Of a stretch of 64,000 nucleotides of DNA, positions 36,744 through 46,092 are shown in pieces (position 1 is the first letter of the stretch; each line of letters starts with the position of its first letter). The notes under the pieces are model-generated. The model was not told the DNA's origin, did no database searches, and saw only the letters and a program-made list of their open reading frames with translations. The position numbers and the translations under genes are program-made. This DNA is from Streptomyces roseifaciens (GTDB lineage: Bacteria > Actinomycetota > Actinomycetes > Streptomycetales > Streptomycetaceae): positions 124,001 to 188,000 of the forward strand of contig NZ_LNBE01000004.1 of NCBI RefSeq assembly GCF_001445655.1. Direction: 5' to 3'.

Positions 36744-37868
36744 ATGCGAGTCATAGTCGTCGGAGCCGGCGTGGTGGGAACCCTGCACGCCTGGCACGCA
36801 GTGCAGCGTGGTCACGAAGTGGTCCACATCGAGCGGGAGGCCGAGGCCCGCGGGGCCTCGGTCCGTAACTTCGGCCTGGTCTGGGTCGGCGGCCGGGCCG
36901 GGGGTGAGGAGCTGGAGACGGCCCTGCGCGCCCGCGAGCTGTGGGAGGGGATCGCCGAGCGCGTCCCCGCCCTCGGTTTCCGTCCCAACGGTTCGCTGAC
37001 GGTCGTCACGGACGAGGCCGAACTGGCCGTCGCCCGGGCCGCGGCCGCCCGCCCCGACGCCGCCGCCCGCGGCTTCGCCCTCCTCGGACCCGCCGAGGCC
37101 CGGGCGCTCAACCCCGCCCTGCGCGGCGAGGGCGTCCTCGGTGCCCTGTGGTGCGAGCGCGACGCCGTTGTCGAGCCGCGCACCGCCCAGCGCGCCCTCA
37201 GGGAAGCCCTGTCGGCCTCCGGCCGGTACGCCTTCCTGGGCGGGCGGGAGGTCCGCGAGGTCGTCGGCGAGCGCGCCGTCCGCGACGACCGCGGCGAGGT
37301 GCACACCGGCGACGCGGTCGTGCTGTGCACCGGCGCCTGGCTGGGCGGCCTGGTCCGCGAACTGGCGCCCGCCCTGCCCGTGCGCCGCGTCCGCCTGCAG
37401 ATGATGCAGACCGCGCCCCTCGGCGAGCCCCTGCCGACCTCGGTCGCCGACGCCGACAGCTTCCGCTACTACCCGGCCTACGGGGGTGCCGCGCTCGACG
37501 CCCTGGCCGCCGCCCGGCCCCAGCCGCCGGTCGCCGCCGAGCACCGGATGCAACTGCTCATGGTCCAGCGCGCGGACGGCGGCCTGACCATTGGTGACAC
37601 CCACGAGTACGAGGCGCCGTTCGCCTTCGACGTGCAGGAGGAGCCGTACGAGCACCTCGCGCGCGTCGCCGAGTCGCTCCTCGGCCGCCCCCTGCCGCCG
37701 GTCCGGCGCCGCTGGGCCGGGGTGTACGCGCAGTGCACCGACACCGCGCGCGTGGTGCACCGCGAGCGCGTCCGCGACGGCGTGTGGCTGGTGACCGGCC
37801 CCGGAGGGCGCGGCATGACCTGCTCGCCGGCCATCGCCGAGGCCACGGCGAACGAGCTGGGCTGGTGA
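36744..37868 (+). CDS. FAD-dependent oxidoreductase of the phosphonate locus
   Basis: A 374-residue DadA/glycine-oxidase-fold flavoprotein. The dinucleotide motif VVGAGVVGT (residues 5-13) and C-terminal GPGGRGMTCSPAIAE are typical. This subgroup is found beside phosphonatase-like hydrolases. Related enzymes have been shown to oxidise aminoethylphosphonate derivatives, such as the N-methyl form, to phosphonoacetaldehyde. No PhnW transaminase gene is present, so this oxidase probably makes the aldehyde here (inference). It is coupled by GTGA to the HAD gene. Confidence 0.85.
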   Translation: MRVIVVGAGVVGTLHAWHAVQRGHEVVHIEREAEARGASVRNFGLVWVGGRAGGEELETALRARELWEGIAERVPALGFRPNGSLTVVTDEAELAVARAAAARPDAAARGFALLGPAEARALNPALRGEGVLGALWCERDAVVEPRTAQRALREALSASGRYAFLGGREVREVVGERAVRDDRGEVHTGDAVVLCTGAWLGGLVRELAPALPVRRVRLQMMQTAPLGEPLPTSVADADSFRYYPAYGGAALDALAAARPQPPVAAEHRMQLLMVQRADGGLTIGDTHEYEAPFAFDVQEEPYEHLARVAESLLGRPLPPVRRRWAGVYAQCTDTARVVHRERVRDGVWLVTGPGGRGMTCSPAIAEATANELGW

Positions 37869-38605
37869 GCGCGGTGAGCCCCACGACCCCGCCGCCGCGG
37901 AGGCGCATCAGCCTCGTCGTCCTCGACATGGCCGGCACGACCGTCGCCGACGACGGCCTCGTGGAGCAGGCCTTCGGCGAGGCCGCGCGAGCGCTCGGCG
38001 TCGCGCCCGGCAGCGCGCGCCACGCGGAGCAGCTCGCCCACGTCCGCGCCACCATGGGCGAGTCCAAGATCTCCGTCTTCCGGCACCTCTTCGAGGACGA
38101 GGAGCGGGCGCAGGCCGCCAACGCGGAGTTCGAGGCGGCCTACGGGCGGCTGGTGGACGCGGGCCGCTGCGCGCCCGTCCCCGGCGCCCGCCGGGCTATC
38201 GAGCGGCTCCGTGCCGAGGGGCGGACGGTCGTCCTCACGACCGGCTTCGCCCGCGCCACCCAGGACGCGATCGTCACCGCCCTCGGCTGGCAGGACCTCG
38301 CCGACCTCACCCTCTGCCCCGCCGACGCGGGAGGCCGCGGGCGCCCGTACCCCGACATGGTGCTCGCCGCCCTCCTGCGGACCCGCGGAGCGGACGCCGT
38401 CGAGGACGTCGCCGTCGCGGGCGACACCTCCTACGACGTGCTGAGCGGGCTCCGCGCCGGGGCCGGCCTGGTGGCCGGGGTCCGCACCGGGGCGCACGAC
38501 GAGGCGGCCCTGCGGGCGGCGGGGGCGCACAGCGTCCTGCCGTCCGTGGCGGAGCTCCCGGATGCGATCGCCGGGTTCGAGTCGACCGCCGAGCGCGGGT
38601 CATGA
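37865..38605 (+). CDS. Phosphonatase-like HAD hydrolase (PhnX-type)
   Basis: A 246-residue HAD enzyme, expected to cleave the C-P bond of phosphonoacetaldehyde to acetaldehyde and phosphate. The HAD nucleophile is D21 in VVLDMAGTT. The cap carries MGESKI with K68, aligning with the Schiff-base lysine of PhnX (MGxxKI). GDTSYDVLSG is the acidic metal motif. GTG 37865 overlaps the oxidoreductase stop; GTG 37874 is an alternative. Its stop overlaps the next ATG. Confidence 0.85.
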   Translation: MSAVSPTTPPPRRRISLVVLDMAGTTVADDGLVEQAFGEAARALGVAPGSARHAEQLAHVRATMGESKISVFRHLFEDEERAQAANAEFEAAYGRLVDAGRCAPVPGARRAIERLRAEGRTVVLTTGFARATQDAIVTALGWQDLADLTLCPADAGGRGRPYPDMVLAALLRTRGADAVEDVAVAGDTSYDVLSGLRAGAGLVAGVRTGAHDEAALRAAGAHSVLPSVAELPDAIAGFESTAERGS

Positions 38606-39684
38606 ACGGCGGCATCCGCTTCGACGGGGTGACCGTTGCCTACGACGGCACCGTCGTCCTCGACGACTTCGGCCTCACCGTCGAGCCCGGCGAGGTCATG
38701 GCCCTCCTCGGCCCCTCCGGGTCGGGGAAGACCACCGCCCTGCGGGCCGTCGCCGGCTTCGTGCGCCCCCGCACGGGCCGGGTGCTGATCGGCGGCCGGG
38801 ACGTCACAGCCCTGCCGCCGCACCGGCGCGGCATCGGCATGGTCGTGCAGCAGTACGCGCTCTTCCCCCACATGCGGGTCGAGGCCAACGTCGCCTTCGG
38901 GCTCAAGGCGCGGAAGGTGCCGCGCGGCGAGATCGCAGGGCGCGTCGCCGAGGCCCTGGAGATGACCGGCATGGACGGCTTCGCCGAGCGGTATCCGCGC
39001 GAGCTCTCCGGCGGCCAGCAGCAGCGCGTCGCCATCGCGCGGGCGCTCGCCGTACGGCCCGGCGTGCTGCTCCTCGACGAGCCGCTGTCCGCGCTGGACG
39101 CGCGGCTGCGCGCGGGGATGCTCGCCGAACTCGCCCGCCTGCACCGCGAACTGCCCGGCCTCTCCATGCTCTACGTCACCCACGACCAGTCCGAGGCCCT
39201 CACCCTCGCCGACCGCATCGCGGTCATGGACCGCGCCCGGCTGCGCGACTGCGGCACGCCGCGGGAGCTCTACCGGGCGCCGGGGAGCGCGTTCACGGCG
39301 TCGTTCGTCGGCAGCGCGAACCTGCTGACGGCGCGCTGGTGCGGGGACGGTGCGGTCGAGCTGGACGGCGGTCCGCGGATCCGGGTGCGGGGCTCCGGCG
39401 GCCGGGCGGGGGAGGGGGAGGCGACGCTGTGCATCCGCCCGCACCTGATCGGCCTGGGCGAGCCCTCGCCGCCGGCACCGGACGTGAACGTCCTGCACGG
39501 CGCCGTCACGGGCCTGCAGTGGCGGGGCGCCTCCCACCGGGTCACGGTGAGCCTGCAGCCCTCGGGCGCGGAACTCACCGCGGAGGTACGGGAGCTGAGC
39601 TCGCCGCCCGCTCCCGGGGAGAAGGTGTCCGTGCACTTCGCGGCCGCGGACGCGGTGGTGCTGCCGCCGGGAGGAACGCCGTGA
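38602..39684 (+). CDS. ABC transporter ATP-binding protein (2-aminoethylphosphonate type)
   Basis: A 360-residue ATPase subunit: Walker A LGPSGSGKTT, Q-loop VVQQYALFPHM, signature LSGGQQQR, Walker B LLLDEPLSALD, H-loop YVTHDQSEA, and a C-terminal TOBE regulatory domain (about 240-355). It powers uptake through the two permeases that follow. It overlaps both neighbours by 4 bp. Substrate class is from operon context. Confidence 0.93.
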   Translation: MNGGIRFDGVTVAYDGTVVLDDFGLTVEPGEVMALLGPSGSGKTTALRAVAGFVRPRTGRVLIGGRDVTALPPHRRGIGMVVQQYALFPHMRVEANVAFGLKARKVPRGEIAGRVAEALEMTGMDGFAERYPRELSGGQQQRVAIARALAVRPGVLLLDEPLSALDARLRAGMLAELARLHRELPGLSMLYVTHDQSEALTLADRIAVMDRARLRDCGTPRELYRAPGSAFTASFVGSANLLTARWCGDGAVELDGGPRIRVRGSGGRAGEGEATLCIRPHLIGLGEPSPPAPDVNVLHGAVTGLQWRGASHRVTVSLQPSGAELTAEVRELSSPPAPGEKVSVHFAAADAVVLPPGGTP

Positions 39685-40532
39685 CGCTGCGCGCCCGCGC
39701 GGGGCGGGCGGGGATGGTCCTGCCGCCCGTCCTCCTCCTCGCCCTGCTCTTCCTCCACCCCCTCGCCCTCGTCGTGCGCGAGTCCCTCTCACCGGGCGGC
39801 GGCGGAACGCTCTCCACGCGCGCGTACAGCGACGTCTTCGCAGAGGCGTCCTTCCGGGACGCGCTGCTCAACACCGTGGGGATCGCCGCCGGGGCCACCG
39901 CCGGCACCCTCGTCCTGGGGTTCGTGCTCGCGTTCGTCGTCGCGTTCGTGCCGTTCCCCGGCGGCCGGGCGCTGAGCCGGTTCATCGACGTGTTCCTCGC
40001 GTTCCCTTCCTTCCTCATCACGCTCGCCCTGCTCTTCGTCTACGGGACCGTGGGGATGGCCAACGGCCTCTGGACGGACGTCACCGGAGCGTCCTCCGGG
40101 CCGTTCGACTTCCTGCACACCCCGTGGGGCGTCCTGCTGGCGGAGGTCACCTACTTCACGCCGTTCGTGATGCGCCCCCTGCTGGCCGCGTTCGCGCAGA
40201 CGGATACCGCGCAGCTGGAGGCGGCGGCCTCGCTCGGCGCGCGGCCGGCCCGCATCGTGCGGCAGGTCATCCTGCCCGAGGCGCTGCCGGCCCTGGCCGC
40301 GGGCGGCGGGCTAGTCCTGGTGCTGTGCCTGAACGAGTTCGGGATCGTGCTGTTCACCGGCGCGAAGGGCGTGACGACCCTGCCGACCCTCGTCTACGGC
40401 AAGGCGATCCTCGACGGCGACTACACGGGCGCCTGCGTCGTCGCGGTCGTCAACGTCGTCCTGTCGGCCGCGCTGTACGGCCTCTACCGCATGCTCCTCA
40501 CCCGGACGGGAGCCCACCGTGCCCGCGCATAG
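39681..40532 (+). CDS. ABC transporter permease, phosphonate-locus subunit 1
   Basis: A 283-residue inner-membrane permease with about six helices. The EAA loop EAAASLGARPARIVRQVILP, the ATPase contact, lies at about residues 183-202. Starts at GTG 39681 with GGAGG 7 nt upstream, overlapping the ATPase stop by 4 bp. Confidence 0.92.
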   Translation: MTLRARAGRAGMVLPPVLLLALLFLHPLALVVRESLSPGGGGTLSTRAYSDVFAEASFRDALLNTVGIAAGATAGTLVLGFVLAFVVAFVPFPGGRALSRFIDVFLAFPSFLITLALLFVYGTVGMANGLWTDVTGASSGPFDFLHTPWGVLLAEVTYFTPFVMRPLLAAFAQTDTAQLEAAASLGARPARIVRQVILPEALPALAAGGGLVLVLCLNEFGIVLFTGAKGVTTLPTLVYGKAILDGDYTGACVVAVVNVVLSAALYGLYRMLLTRTGAHRARA

Positions 40533-41337
40533 CCTCGTACACGGCCGCAGCGCCCGCTGGGCGCTCAGGGCCGTCTTCCTCGTCCTCTTCCTGCCCCTCT
40601 TCGCGCTGCCGCTGCTGGTGATCGTGGCCGCGTCCTTCGCCACCGGCTGGAGCGGTGCCCTGCCCAACGGGGCGACGACCGCGCACTACGCGGACCTCGC
40701 GCGCGGCGACTCCGCGGACGCCCTGCTCGTCAGCCTGCTGACGGCGGCGGCCGCGAGCGGGCTCGCGCTGCTGACCGGCACCTGGGCGGCGCTGGCCGCC
40801 CAGGCCCTGCCGCGGAGGCTGCGCAAGGCCGTGAACGCCCTGTTCGTGCTGCCCGTCGCCGTACCGTCGGTCGTCGTCGGACTGGCACTCCTGGTCGCCT
40901 TCTCCGAACCGCCGCTCCTCCTCAACGGCACCCGGGAGATCGTCGTCATCGCCCACACCGTCCTGGTGACGGCCTTCGCCCACCAGTCGGTGACCGCCGC
41001 CCTGGCCCGTCTCGACCCGGCCTACGAGCAGAGCGCCGCGAGCCTGGGGGCGAGCCCCGCCCGCGTCCTGTGGCAGGTGAAACTGCCGCTCCTGCTGCCC
41101 TCGCTCACCGCGGCGGCGGGGCTGTGCTTCGCCCTGTCCATGGGCGAACTGAGCGCCACGATGATGCTCTACCCGCCCGACTGGCTGCCCCTGCCCGTCC
41201 GGATCCACGCCGCCACCGACCGCGGCGCGCTCTTCACGGGCGCCGCCCTCGCCGTCGTCCTCATGGCGACGACGCTCGCCGTCCTGCTGGCCGTCTCCCG
41301 CATCCGCAGCAAAGCGTCCTACCGACAGCCCTCCTGA
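40519..41337 (+). CDS. ABC transporter permease, phosphonate-locus subunit 2
   Basis: A 272-residue permease with six helices and EAA-like loop [18 protein letters not shown] (about 174-191). It overlaps subunit 1 by 14 bp from a GTG start, so their translation is tightly coupled. The two form the heterodimeric channel. Confidence 0.92.
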   Translation: MPAHSLVHGRSARWALRAVFLVLFLPLFALPLLVIVAASFATGWSGALPNGATTAHYADLARGDSADALLVSLLTAAAASGLALLTGTWAALAAQALPRRLRKAVNALFVLPVAVPSVVVGLALLVAFSEPPLLLNGTREIVVIAHTVLVTAFAHQSVTAALARLDPAYEQSAASLGASPARVLWQVKLPLLLPSLTAAAGLCFALSMGELSATMMLYPPDWLPLPVRIHAATDRGALFTGAALAVVLMATTLAVLLAVSRIRSKASYRQPS

Positions 41338-41352
41338 CAGGAGCTCTCCCCC

Positions 41353-42423
41353 ATGCCCAGCCCCCGCAGCCTGCGCGCATCCGTCGCGGCCCCTGCAACC
41401 GCCCTCGCCCTCCTCGCCCCGCTCACCGCCTGCGGCGGCTCCGCCGGAGCGGACGCCGACGCCGCCGAGCTCACCGTCTACAGCGCCGACGGCCTCAAGT
41501 CCGAGGACGGGTCCGGCTTCTACGACAAGGTCTTCGCCCAGTTCACGAAGCGCACCGGCATCAAGGTGAAGTACGTCGAGGGCGGCTCCGGCGAGATGGT
41601 GCAGCGCCTGGCCCGGGAGAAGTCCAACACCAAGGCGGACGTCGTCGTCACCCTGCCCCCGTTCATCCAGCAGGCCGACGGCAAGGGCCTCCTCGCCACC
41701 TACCGGCCGCAGGGCTCGGAGGGGGTCGCCGCGGGCGACAAGGACCCCGCCGGGAAGTGGACCGCGGTGGTCAACAACTACCTCTGCTTCATCCACAACA
41801 CCGACAAGGCCAGGACCCCGCCGAAGACCTGGGACGACCTCCTCGACCCCCGCTACAAGGGCAAGCTGCAGTACTCCACGCCCGGCGTCGCCGGCGACGG
41901 CACGGCCGTCCTGGTCAAGGCCCTGCACGACTTCGGCGGCAAGGACGCCGCCATGGCCTACTTCAAGCGGCTCCAGGAGAACAACGTCGGCCCGTCCTCC
42001 TCCACCGGGCAGCTCGCGCCCAAGACCGACAAGGGCGAGCTGGTCGTCGCCAACGGCGACGTCCAGATGAACTACGCCACCATGAAGTCCATGCCCCGCC
42101 TCGGGATCTTCTTCCCCGCGGGCCCGGCCGGGAAGCCCACCACCGTCGCCCTGCCCTACGCCGCCGGGCTGGTCAGGAACGCCCCGCACGCGGACAACGC
42201 CAGGAAGTTCCTCGACTTCCTGCTGAGCGACGACGTCCAGCAGCAGGTCTCCACCGTCGGCGGCGGCTTCCCGGCCCGCAGCGCGGTACGGGCCGACGGC
42301 CCCGACGCCAAGGCCCTCGCGGAGATCATGAAGGGCGTCGAGATCGTCCGCCCGGACTGGCAGGACATCGAGAAGAACCTCGCCTCCTACGTCTCGGCGT
42401 GGAAGGAGGCCACCGGGAGCTGA
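41353..42423 (+). CDS. ABC transporter substrate-binding lipoprotein (2-aminoethylphosphonate type)
   Basis: A 356-residue iron/phosphonate-type binding protein. The lipoprotein signal has lipobox LTAC with C27. The mature protein begins [20 protein letters not shown] and has [19 protein letters not shown] and [20 protein letters not shown], matching the aminoethylphosphonate-binding group near PhnX-type enzymes. It lies 15 bp after permease 2 with AGGAG at its start, so it is more strongly translated than the rest. Last gene of the operon. Confidence 0.88.
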   Translation: MPSPRSLRASVAAPATALALLAPLTACGGSAGADADAAELTVYSADGLKSEDGSGFYDKVFAQFTKRTGIKVKYVEGGSGEMVQRLAREKSNTKADVVVTLPPFIQQADGKGLLATYRPQGSEGVAAGDKDPAGKWTAVVNNYLCFIHNTDKARTPPKTWDDLLDPRYKGKLQYSTPGVAGDGTAVLVKALHDFGGKDAAMAYFKRLQENNVGPSSSTGQLAPKTDKGELVVANGDVQMNYATMKSMPRLGIFFPAGPAGKPTTVALPYAAGLVRNAPHADNARKFLDFLLSDDVQQQVSTVGGGFPARSAVRADGPDAKALAEIMKGVEIVRPDWQDIEKNLASYVSAWKEATGS

Positions 42424-42461
42424 CGGGAGCCGACGGGTGCCGACGGGTGCCGACGGGAGCT
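42422..42461. repeat. 10-bp tandem repeat after the binding-protein gene
   Basis: Four head-to-tail units of GACGGG(A/T)GC(C/T) starting within the stop codon. No hairpin; role unknown. Confidence 0.8.
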
Positions 42462-42551
42462 GATTACGCTGGAGGGGCAGGACGTGGCACGAAGAGGTGC
42501 GAACCGGCGTCCCCCAGGCCCGCGAGCGGGCGCGTACGGCAGGAGTACCGC

Positions 42552-43331
42552 ATGGCAGAGCGCAAGCCGATCGAGTCCTGGCTCACCGACATGGACGGCG
42601 TGCTGGTCCACGAGGGCATCCCGATCCCCGGGGCCGACGCCTTCCTCAAGAAGCTCAGAGAGTCCGGCAAGCCCTTCCTCGTCCTGACCAACAACTCCAT
42701 CTACACCCCCCGTGACCTGCACGCCCGCCTCGCCCGCATCGGGCTGGACGTGCCGGTCCAGAACATCTGGACGTCCGCGCTGGCCACCGCCCAGTTCCTG
42801 GACGACCAGCGGCCGGGCGGCACCGCCTACGTCATCGGCGAGGCGGGTCTGACCACCGCCCTGCACGACATCGGCTACGTCCTCACCGACTCCGAGCCCG
42901 ACTACGTCGTCCTGGGCGAGACCCGGACGTACTCCTTCGAGGCGCTCACCAAGGCCATCCGGCTGATCAACGCCGGTGCGCGCTTCATCGCCACCAACCC
43001 CGACGAGACCGGGCCCTCCGCGGAGGGTGCCCTGCCCGCCACCGGCTCCGTGGCCGCGCTGATCACCAAGGCGACCGGCCGCGAGCCGTACTTCGTCGGC
43101 AAGCCCAACCCCCTGATGATGCGGGCCGGGCTCAACGCCATCGGCGCCCACTCCGAGGACAGCGCCATGATCGGCGACCGGATGGACACCGACATCCTGG
43201 CCGGCCTGGAGGCGGGGATGCGGACGTACCTCGTGCTGACCGGGCTGACCCGGCCCGAGGAGGTCGACCGCTACCCCTTCCGGCCCTCCCGCGTCGCCGA
43301 CTCCATCGCGGACCTGGCCGACCTCGTCTGA
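42552..43331 (+). CDS. HAD-IIA (NagD-like) phosphatase
   Basis: A 259-residue HAD subclass IIA phosphatase: [13 protein letters not shown] (nucleophile Asp), VLTNNS, the type C2 cap in the middle, [12 protein letters not shown] with its lysine, and [13 protein letters not shown]. NagD enzymes dephosphorylate nucleoside monophosphates and other small phosphates. AGGAG lies 7 nt before the ATG. It is separated from the phosphonate operon by 128 bp, so a functional link is not assumed. Confidence 0.9.
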   Translation: MAERKPIESWLTDMDGVLVHEGIPIPGADAFLKKLRESGKPFLVLTNNSIYTPRDLHARLARIGLDVPVQNIWTSALATAQFLDDQRPGGTAYVIGEAGLTTALHDIGYVLTDSEPDYVVLGETRTYSFEALTKAIRLINAGARFIATNPDETGPSAEGALPATGSVAALITKATGREPYFVGKPNPLMMRAGLNAIGAHSEDSAMIGDRMDTDILAGLEAGMRTYLVLTGLTRPEEVDRYPFRPSRVADSIADLADLV

Positions 43332-43494
43332 CGCCGCCCGGTCCGCACGGCCCGGCCTCCGGCCCTGATCCGAACGGGCCCCGCCGCCCTCATCTGAACG
43401 GGCCCCGTCCGGCACCGAACGGAGCAACTCGCCCACGGAGCGGATGCGCCCGCAGGGAAGAGCGGGTGAACCTCTGAACACCAGGAGGTTCACC

Positions 43495-44142
43495 ATGGAC
43501 TCTGTCCGTCTCGCCCTGTGCGGTGCTCTCGCGGCCGTCGCCGTCTGCGCGCCCGCCGCGCACGCCAACGACGAGCCCGCCACCATGTCCGGAACGATCG
43601 AACTCACCCCCGTCAGCAGCCACCCGGGGGGCCAGGTGCAGCTGCGCGTCGCCGGCTGCGCGGGGAACAGGGCCACCGCCGCCTCCGAGGCCTTCGTGAC
43701 CGACGCCAAGCTCGCCAAGGACTCGGCCGGGCTCTTCGCCGAGGCCACGGTCCGCTCGACCGTGGACCCCGGCGTCTACCCCGTCAGGGTCAACTGCGAC
43801 GGCTACGACGCGGTGGCCGAGGGCAAGCTGACGGTCGTCCCCCACGGCAAGCCCCTGCCGCCCTCGCACGGCCACGACCAGGTGGTGCTGCCCTCCCAGG
43901 CCCCGGCGGCGCAGCCCTCCCCGCAGCGCGCGGTGCCGGACCGGCCGTCCGTCCACCCGCAGGAGCAGCAGAAGCCGCCGGAACAGCCGGCGCCCGTGGC
44001 GCCCGTCCCCGCGGGCGGGGGCGGCACCGCGGCGGAGAGCGCCCCCGGCACCCCCGGCCTCGTCCTCGCGGGCATCACCGCACTGATCGCCACGGGCCTG
44101 ATCTGGCACCGCCGCCGCACCGAGTCCTCCCGGCAGCAGTGA
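43495..44142 (+). CDS. Exported membrane-anchored protein preceding class F sortase
   Basis: A 215-residue protein. Signal peptide 1-24 (AHA-N cut). A beta-sandwich-like domain with a cysteine pair (GCAG, NCDG) precedes a Pro/Gln-rich stalk and a C-terminal transmembrane helix with RRR tail. The tail looks like a sorting signal but the LPXTG/LAXTG pentapeptide is absent (PGTPG instead). It is followed 19 bp later by a class F sortase, so it may be its partner. A very strong AGGAGG site precedes the ATG. Confidence 0.82.
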   Translation: MDSVRLALCGALAAVAVCAPAAHANDEPATMSGTIELTPVSSHPGGQVQLRVAGCAGNRATAASEAFVTDAKLAKDSAGLFAEATVRSTVDPGVYPVRVNCDGYDAVAEGKLTVVPHGKPLPPSHGHDQVVLPSQAPAAQPSPQRAVPDRPSVHPQEQQKPPEQPAPVAPVPAGGGGTAAESAPGTPGLVLAGITALIATGLIWHRRRTESSRQQ

Positions 44143-44161
44143 GGGAAGGCGACCCCAGGCC

Positions 44162-44827
44162 ATGTCCGAAGCGCACGCCGGCGGCCGCGGCCGGCTCCTG
44201 ACCGGGGCGGTGTGGTCCGTACTGCTGCTCGCCCTGTGGCTGTGGGGGCGTGAGATCACCGACGGGCCGGGGTCGTCCGCCACCCCCACGGCCGGGGACG
44301 TCGCCGCGGCGGGCCGGCCGCTCGCCGACCCGCTGCCCCCGGCCCACGCGCCCCTGCCCCCGGCCCGCCCCCGCGCCCTGGCCATCGGGACCCTGGACGT
44401 GAACGCCCCCGTCGAGGAGAGGGGGCTGGACCGGCTGGGCGCGGTCGACCCGCCCCCGTACGCGCGGGCCGGGGCCGTCGGCTGGTACCGCGGCGGGCCG
44501 GCCCCCGGCGCGCCCGGCGCCGCCGTGCTCGTCGGCCACGTCGACACCGACAACGCGCCCGCCGTCTTCTACGACCTCGGCAGCCTCAGGCCCGGCGAGA
44601 CCGTCAGCGTCCGCCGCGCCGACGGCACCACCGCCGAGTTCACCGTCGAGGACGTCTCCGTCTTCACCAAGGACCGCTTCGACGCCGCCAAGGCCTACGG
44701 CCCGCGCGACACCAAGCGCGCGGAGCTGCGCCTGATCACCTGCGGCGGGGACTACGACCGCGACCGCCGCTCGTACAGCGCGAACGTCGTCGTCTCCGCC
44801 TACCTGACCGGAACCGGACGGAACTGA
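44162..44827 (+). CDS. Class F sortase
   Basis: A 221-residue membrane-anchored transpeptidase. N-terminal helix (about 12-30), Pro-rich linker, then the sortase barrel with catalytic H126 (VGHVDTD), C194 (LITCGG) and Arg near 202 (DRDRRSYSANVVV). Class F enzymes are the actinobacterial group with general or unknown substrates. It pairs with the exported protein upstream. Confidence 0.92.
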   Translation: MSEAHAGGRGRLLTGAVWSVLLLALWLWGREITDGPGSSATPTAGDVAAAGRPLADPLPPAHAPLPPARPRALAIGTLDVNAPVEERGLDRLGAVDPPPYARAGAVGWYRGGPAPGAPGAAVLVGHVDTDNAPAVFYDLGSLRPGETVSVRRADGTTAEFTVEDVSVFTKDRFDAAKAYGPRDTKRAELRLITCGGDYDRDRRSYSANVVVSAYLTGTGRN

Positions 44828-44978
44828 GCGTATGGGTGCTCCAACCGGGCGAATTGACTGCCCGTCATCAGCGGATCACTCACGGTCCGGCGGTGGCTTG
44901 TGCCAGCATTGCAGGGACCGGTCATGTCCCGTGGGGGCGTGGGGACACCCCTGCAGGAATGCACCCGAGGGGGAATCG

Positions 44979-46013
44979 ATGTACGGCAGTCACTCCGGCC
45001 GCGCCCGCGTGGCGCTCACCACCGCCGGGGCCGCCGTGGGGGCGCTGCTGCTGCTCTCCGGCTGCTCCTCGTCGTCTGCCGAGCCCCCCGAGGAAGCGGC
45101 GCCCCCGCAGGCACCGGCCCAGCACCCCAAGGCGAAGGACCCGTTCTGGGTCAACCCCGAGTCCACCGCGGCCAAGCGGGCCGCCGAGCTCCGCAAGGGC
45201 GGCCGGAGCGGCCAGGCCGAGCTCCTCGCCAGGATCGCGGCCCAGCCCGTCGCCGAGTGGATCGGGCCGGACGACCCGGAGGGGCAGGCCCGCGGCTTCA
45301 CCGAAGCCGCGGCCAAGGCCGACCGGACCGCCGTCCTCGTGCTCTACAACATCCCCCACCGCGACTGCGGCCAGTACTCCCAGGGCGGCGCCTCCGACGG
45401 CGACGCCTACCGGAGCTGGCTGGACGGCGCCGTCCGGGGCATCGGCGACCGCGGCGCGACGGTCGTCCTGGAGCCCGACGCCCTGCCCCACATCTCGGAC
45501 GGCTGCACCCCCCACGAGCACCACGAGGAGCGCTTCGCGCTGCTCAAGGAGGCCGTCGGCCGCCTCAAGTCGCTCCCGCACACCAAGGTCTACCTCGACG
45601 CGGGCAACCCCAGCTGGGTCACTCCGCCCGACCGGATGGAGGAGCCGCTGCGCCGCGCCGGCATCGAGCGAGCCGACGGCTTCGCGCTCAACGTCTCCAA
45701 CTTCCAGACCACCAAGGCCAACAAGGACTACGGCCACCGGCTGTCCCAGCTCCTGGACGGCAAGCACTTCGTCATCGACACCAGCCGCAACGGCAACGGC
45801 CCGCTGCGCGCCGCCGACCACGAGAAGGCCTGGTGCAACCCCCACGGCCGCGCGCTCGGCGAACCTCCCACCACGCGCACCGGCGACCCCAGGGTGGACG
45901 CGTACCTGTGGGTCAAGCGGCCCGGCGAGTCGGACGGCACGTGCAAGGGCGGCCCGGACGCGGGCCAGTGGTGGGAGACCTACGCGCTGGACCTGGCGCG
46001 CAACGCCCGCTGA
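44979..46013 (+). CDS. cslZ: GH6 endoglucanase lipoprotein (CslZ-like)
   Basis: A 344-residue exported glycoside hydrolase family 6 protein. Lipobox-type LLLLSGC early in the sequence makes it a lipoprotein. GH6 features are LVLYNIPHRDCGQYS, VVLEPDALPHI (catalytic-acid type Asp), YLDAGNPSW, NVSNFQ and VIDTSRNGNGP. It cuts beta-1,4-glucan. Convergent with glxA-cslA, it matches the S. coelicolor arrangement where this hydrolase trims or releases the glycan made by CslA. The ATG at 44979 is preceded by GAGGGGG. Confidence 0.9.
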   Translation: MYGSHSGRARVALTTAGAAVGALLLLSGCSSSSAEPPEEAAPPQAPAQHPKAKDPFWVNPESTAAKRAAELRKGGRSGQAELLARIAAQPVAEWIGPDDPEGQARGFTEAAAKADRTAVLVLYNIPHRDCGQYSQGGASDGDAYRSWLDGAVRGIGDRGATVVLEPDALPHISDGCTPHEHHEERFALLKEAVGRLKSLPHTKVYLDAGNPSWVTPPDRMEEPLRRAGIERADGFALNVSNFQTTKANKDYGHRLSQLLDGKHFVIDTSRNGNGPLRAADHEKAWCNPHGRALGEPPTTRTGDPRVDAYLWVKRPGESDGTCKGGPDAGQWWETYALDLARNAR

Positions 46014-46052
46014 CCCGGGCGCCGTTCCACCGGACCGGCTCCGCAGGCGGCA

Positions 46053-46081
46053 CCGGCGCGGGCTTCCCGGACCCGCGCCGG
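46053..46081. terminator. Bidirectional hairpin between the GH6 gene and glxA
   Basis: A perfect 10-bp stem (46053-46062 with 46072-46081) in the 79-bp gap between convergent genes. Confidence 0.7.
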
Positions 46082-46092
46082 CCGCCACGGCC

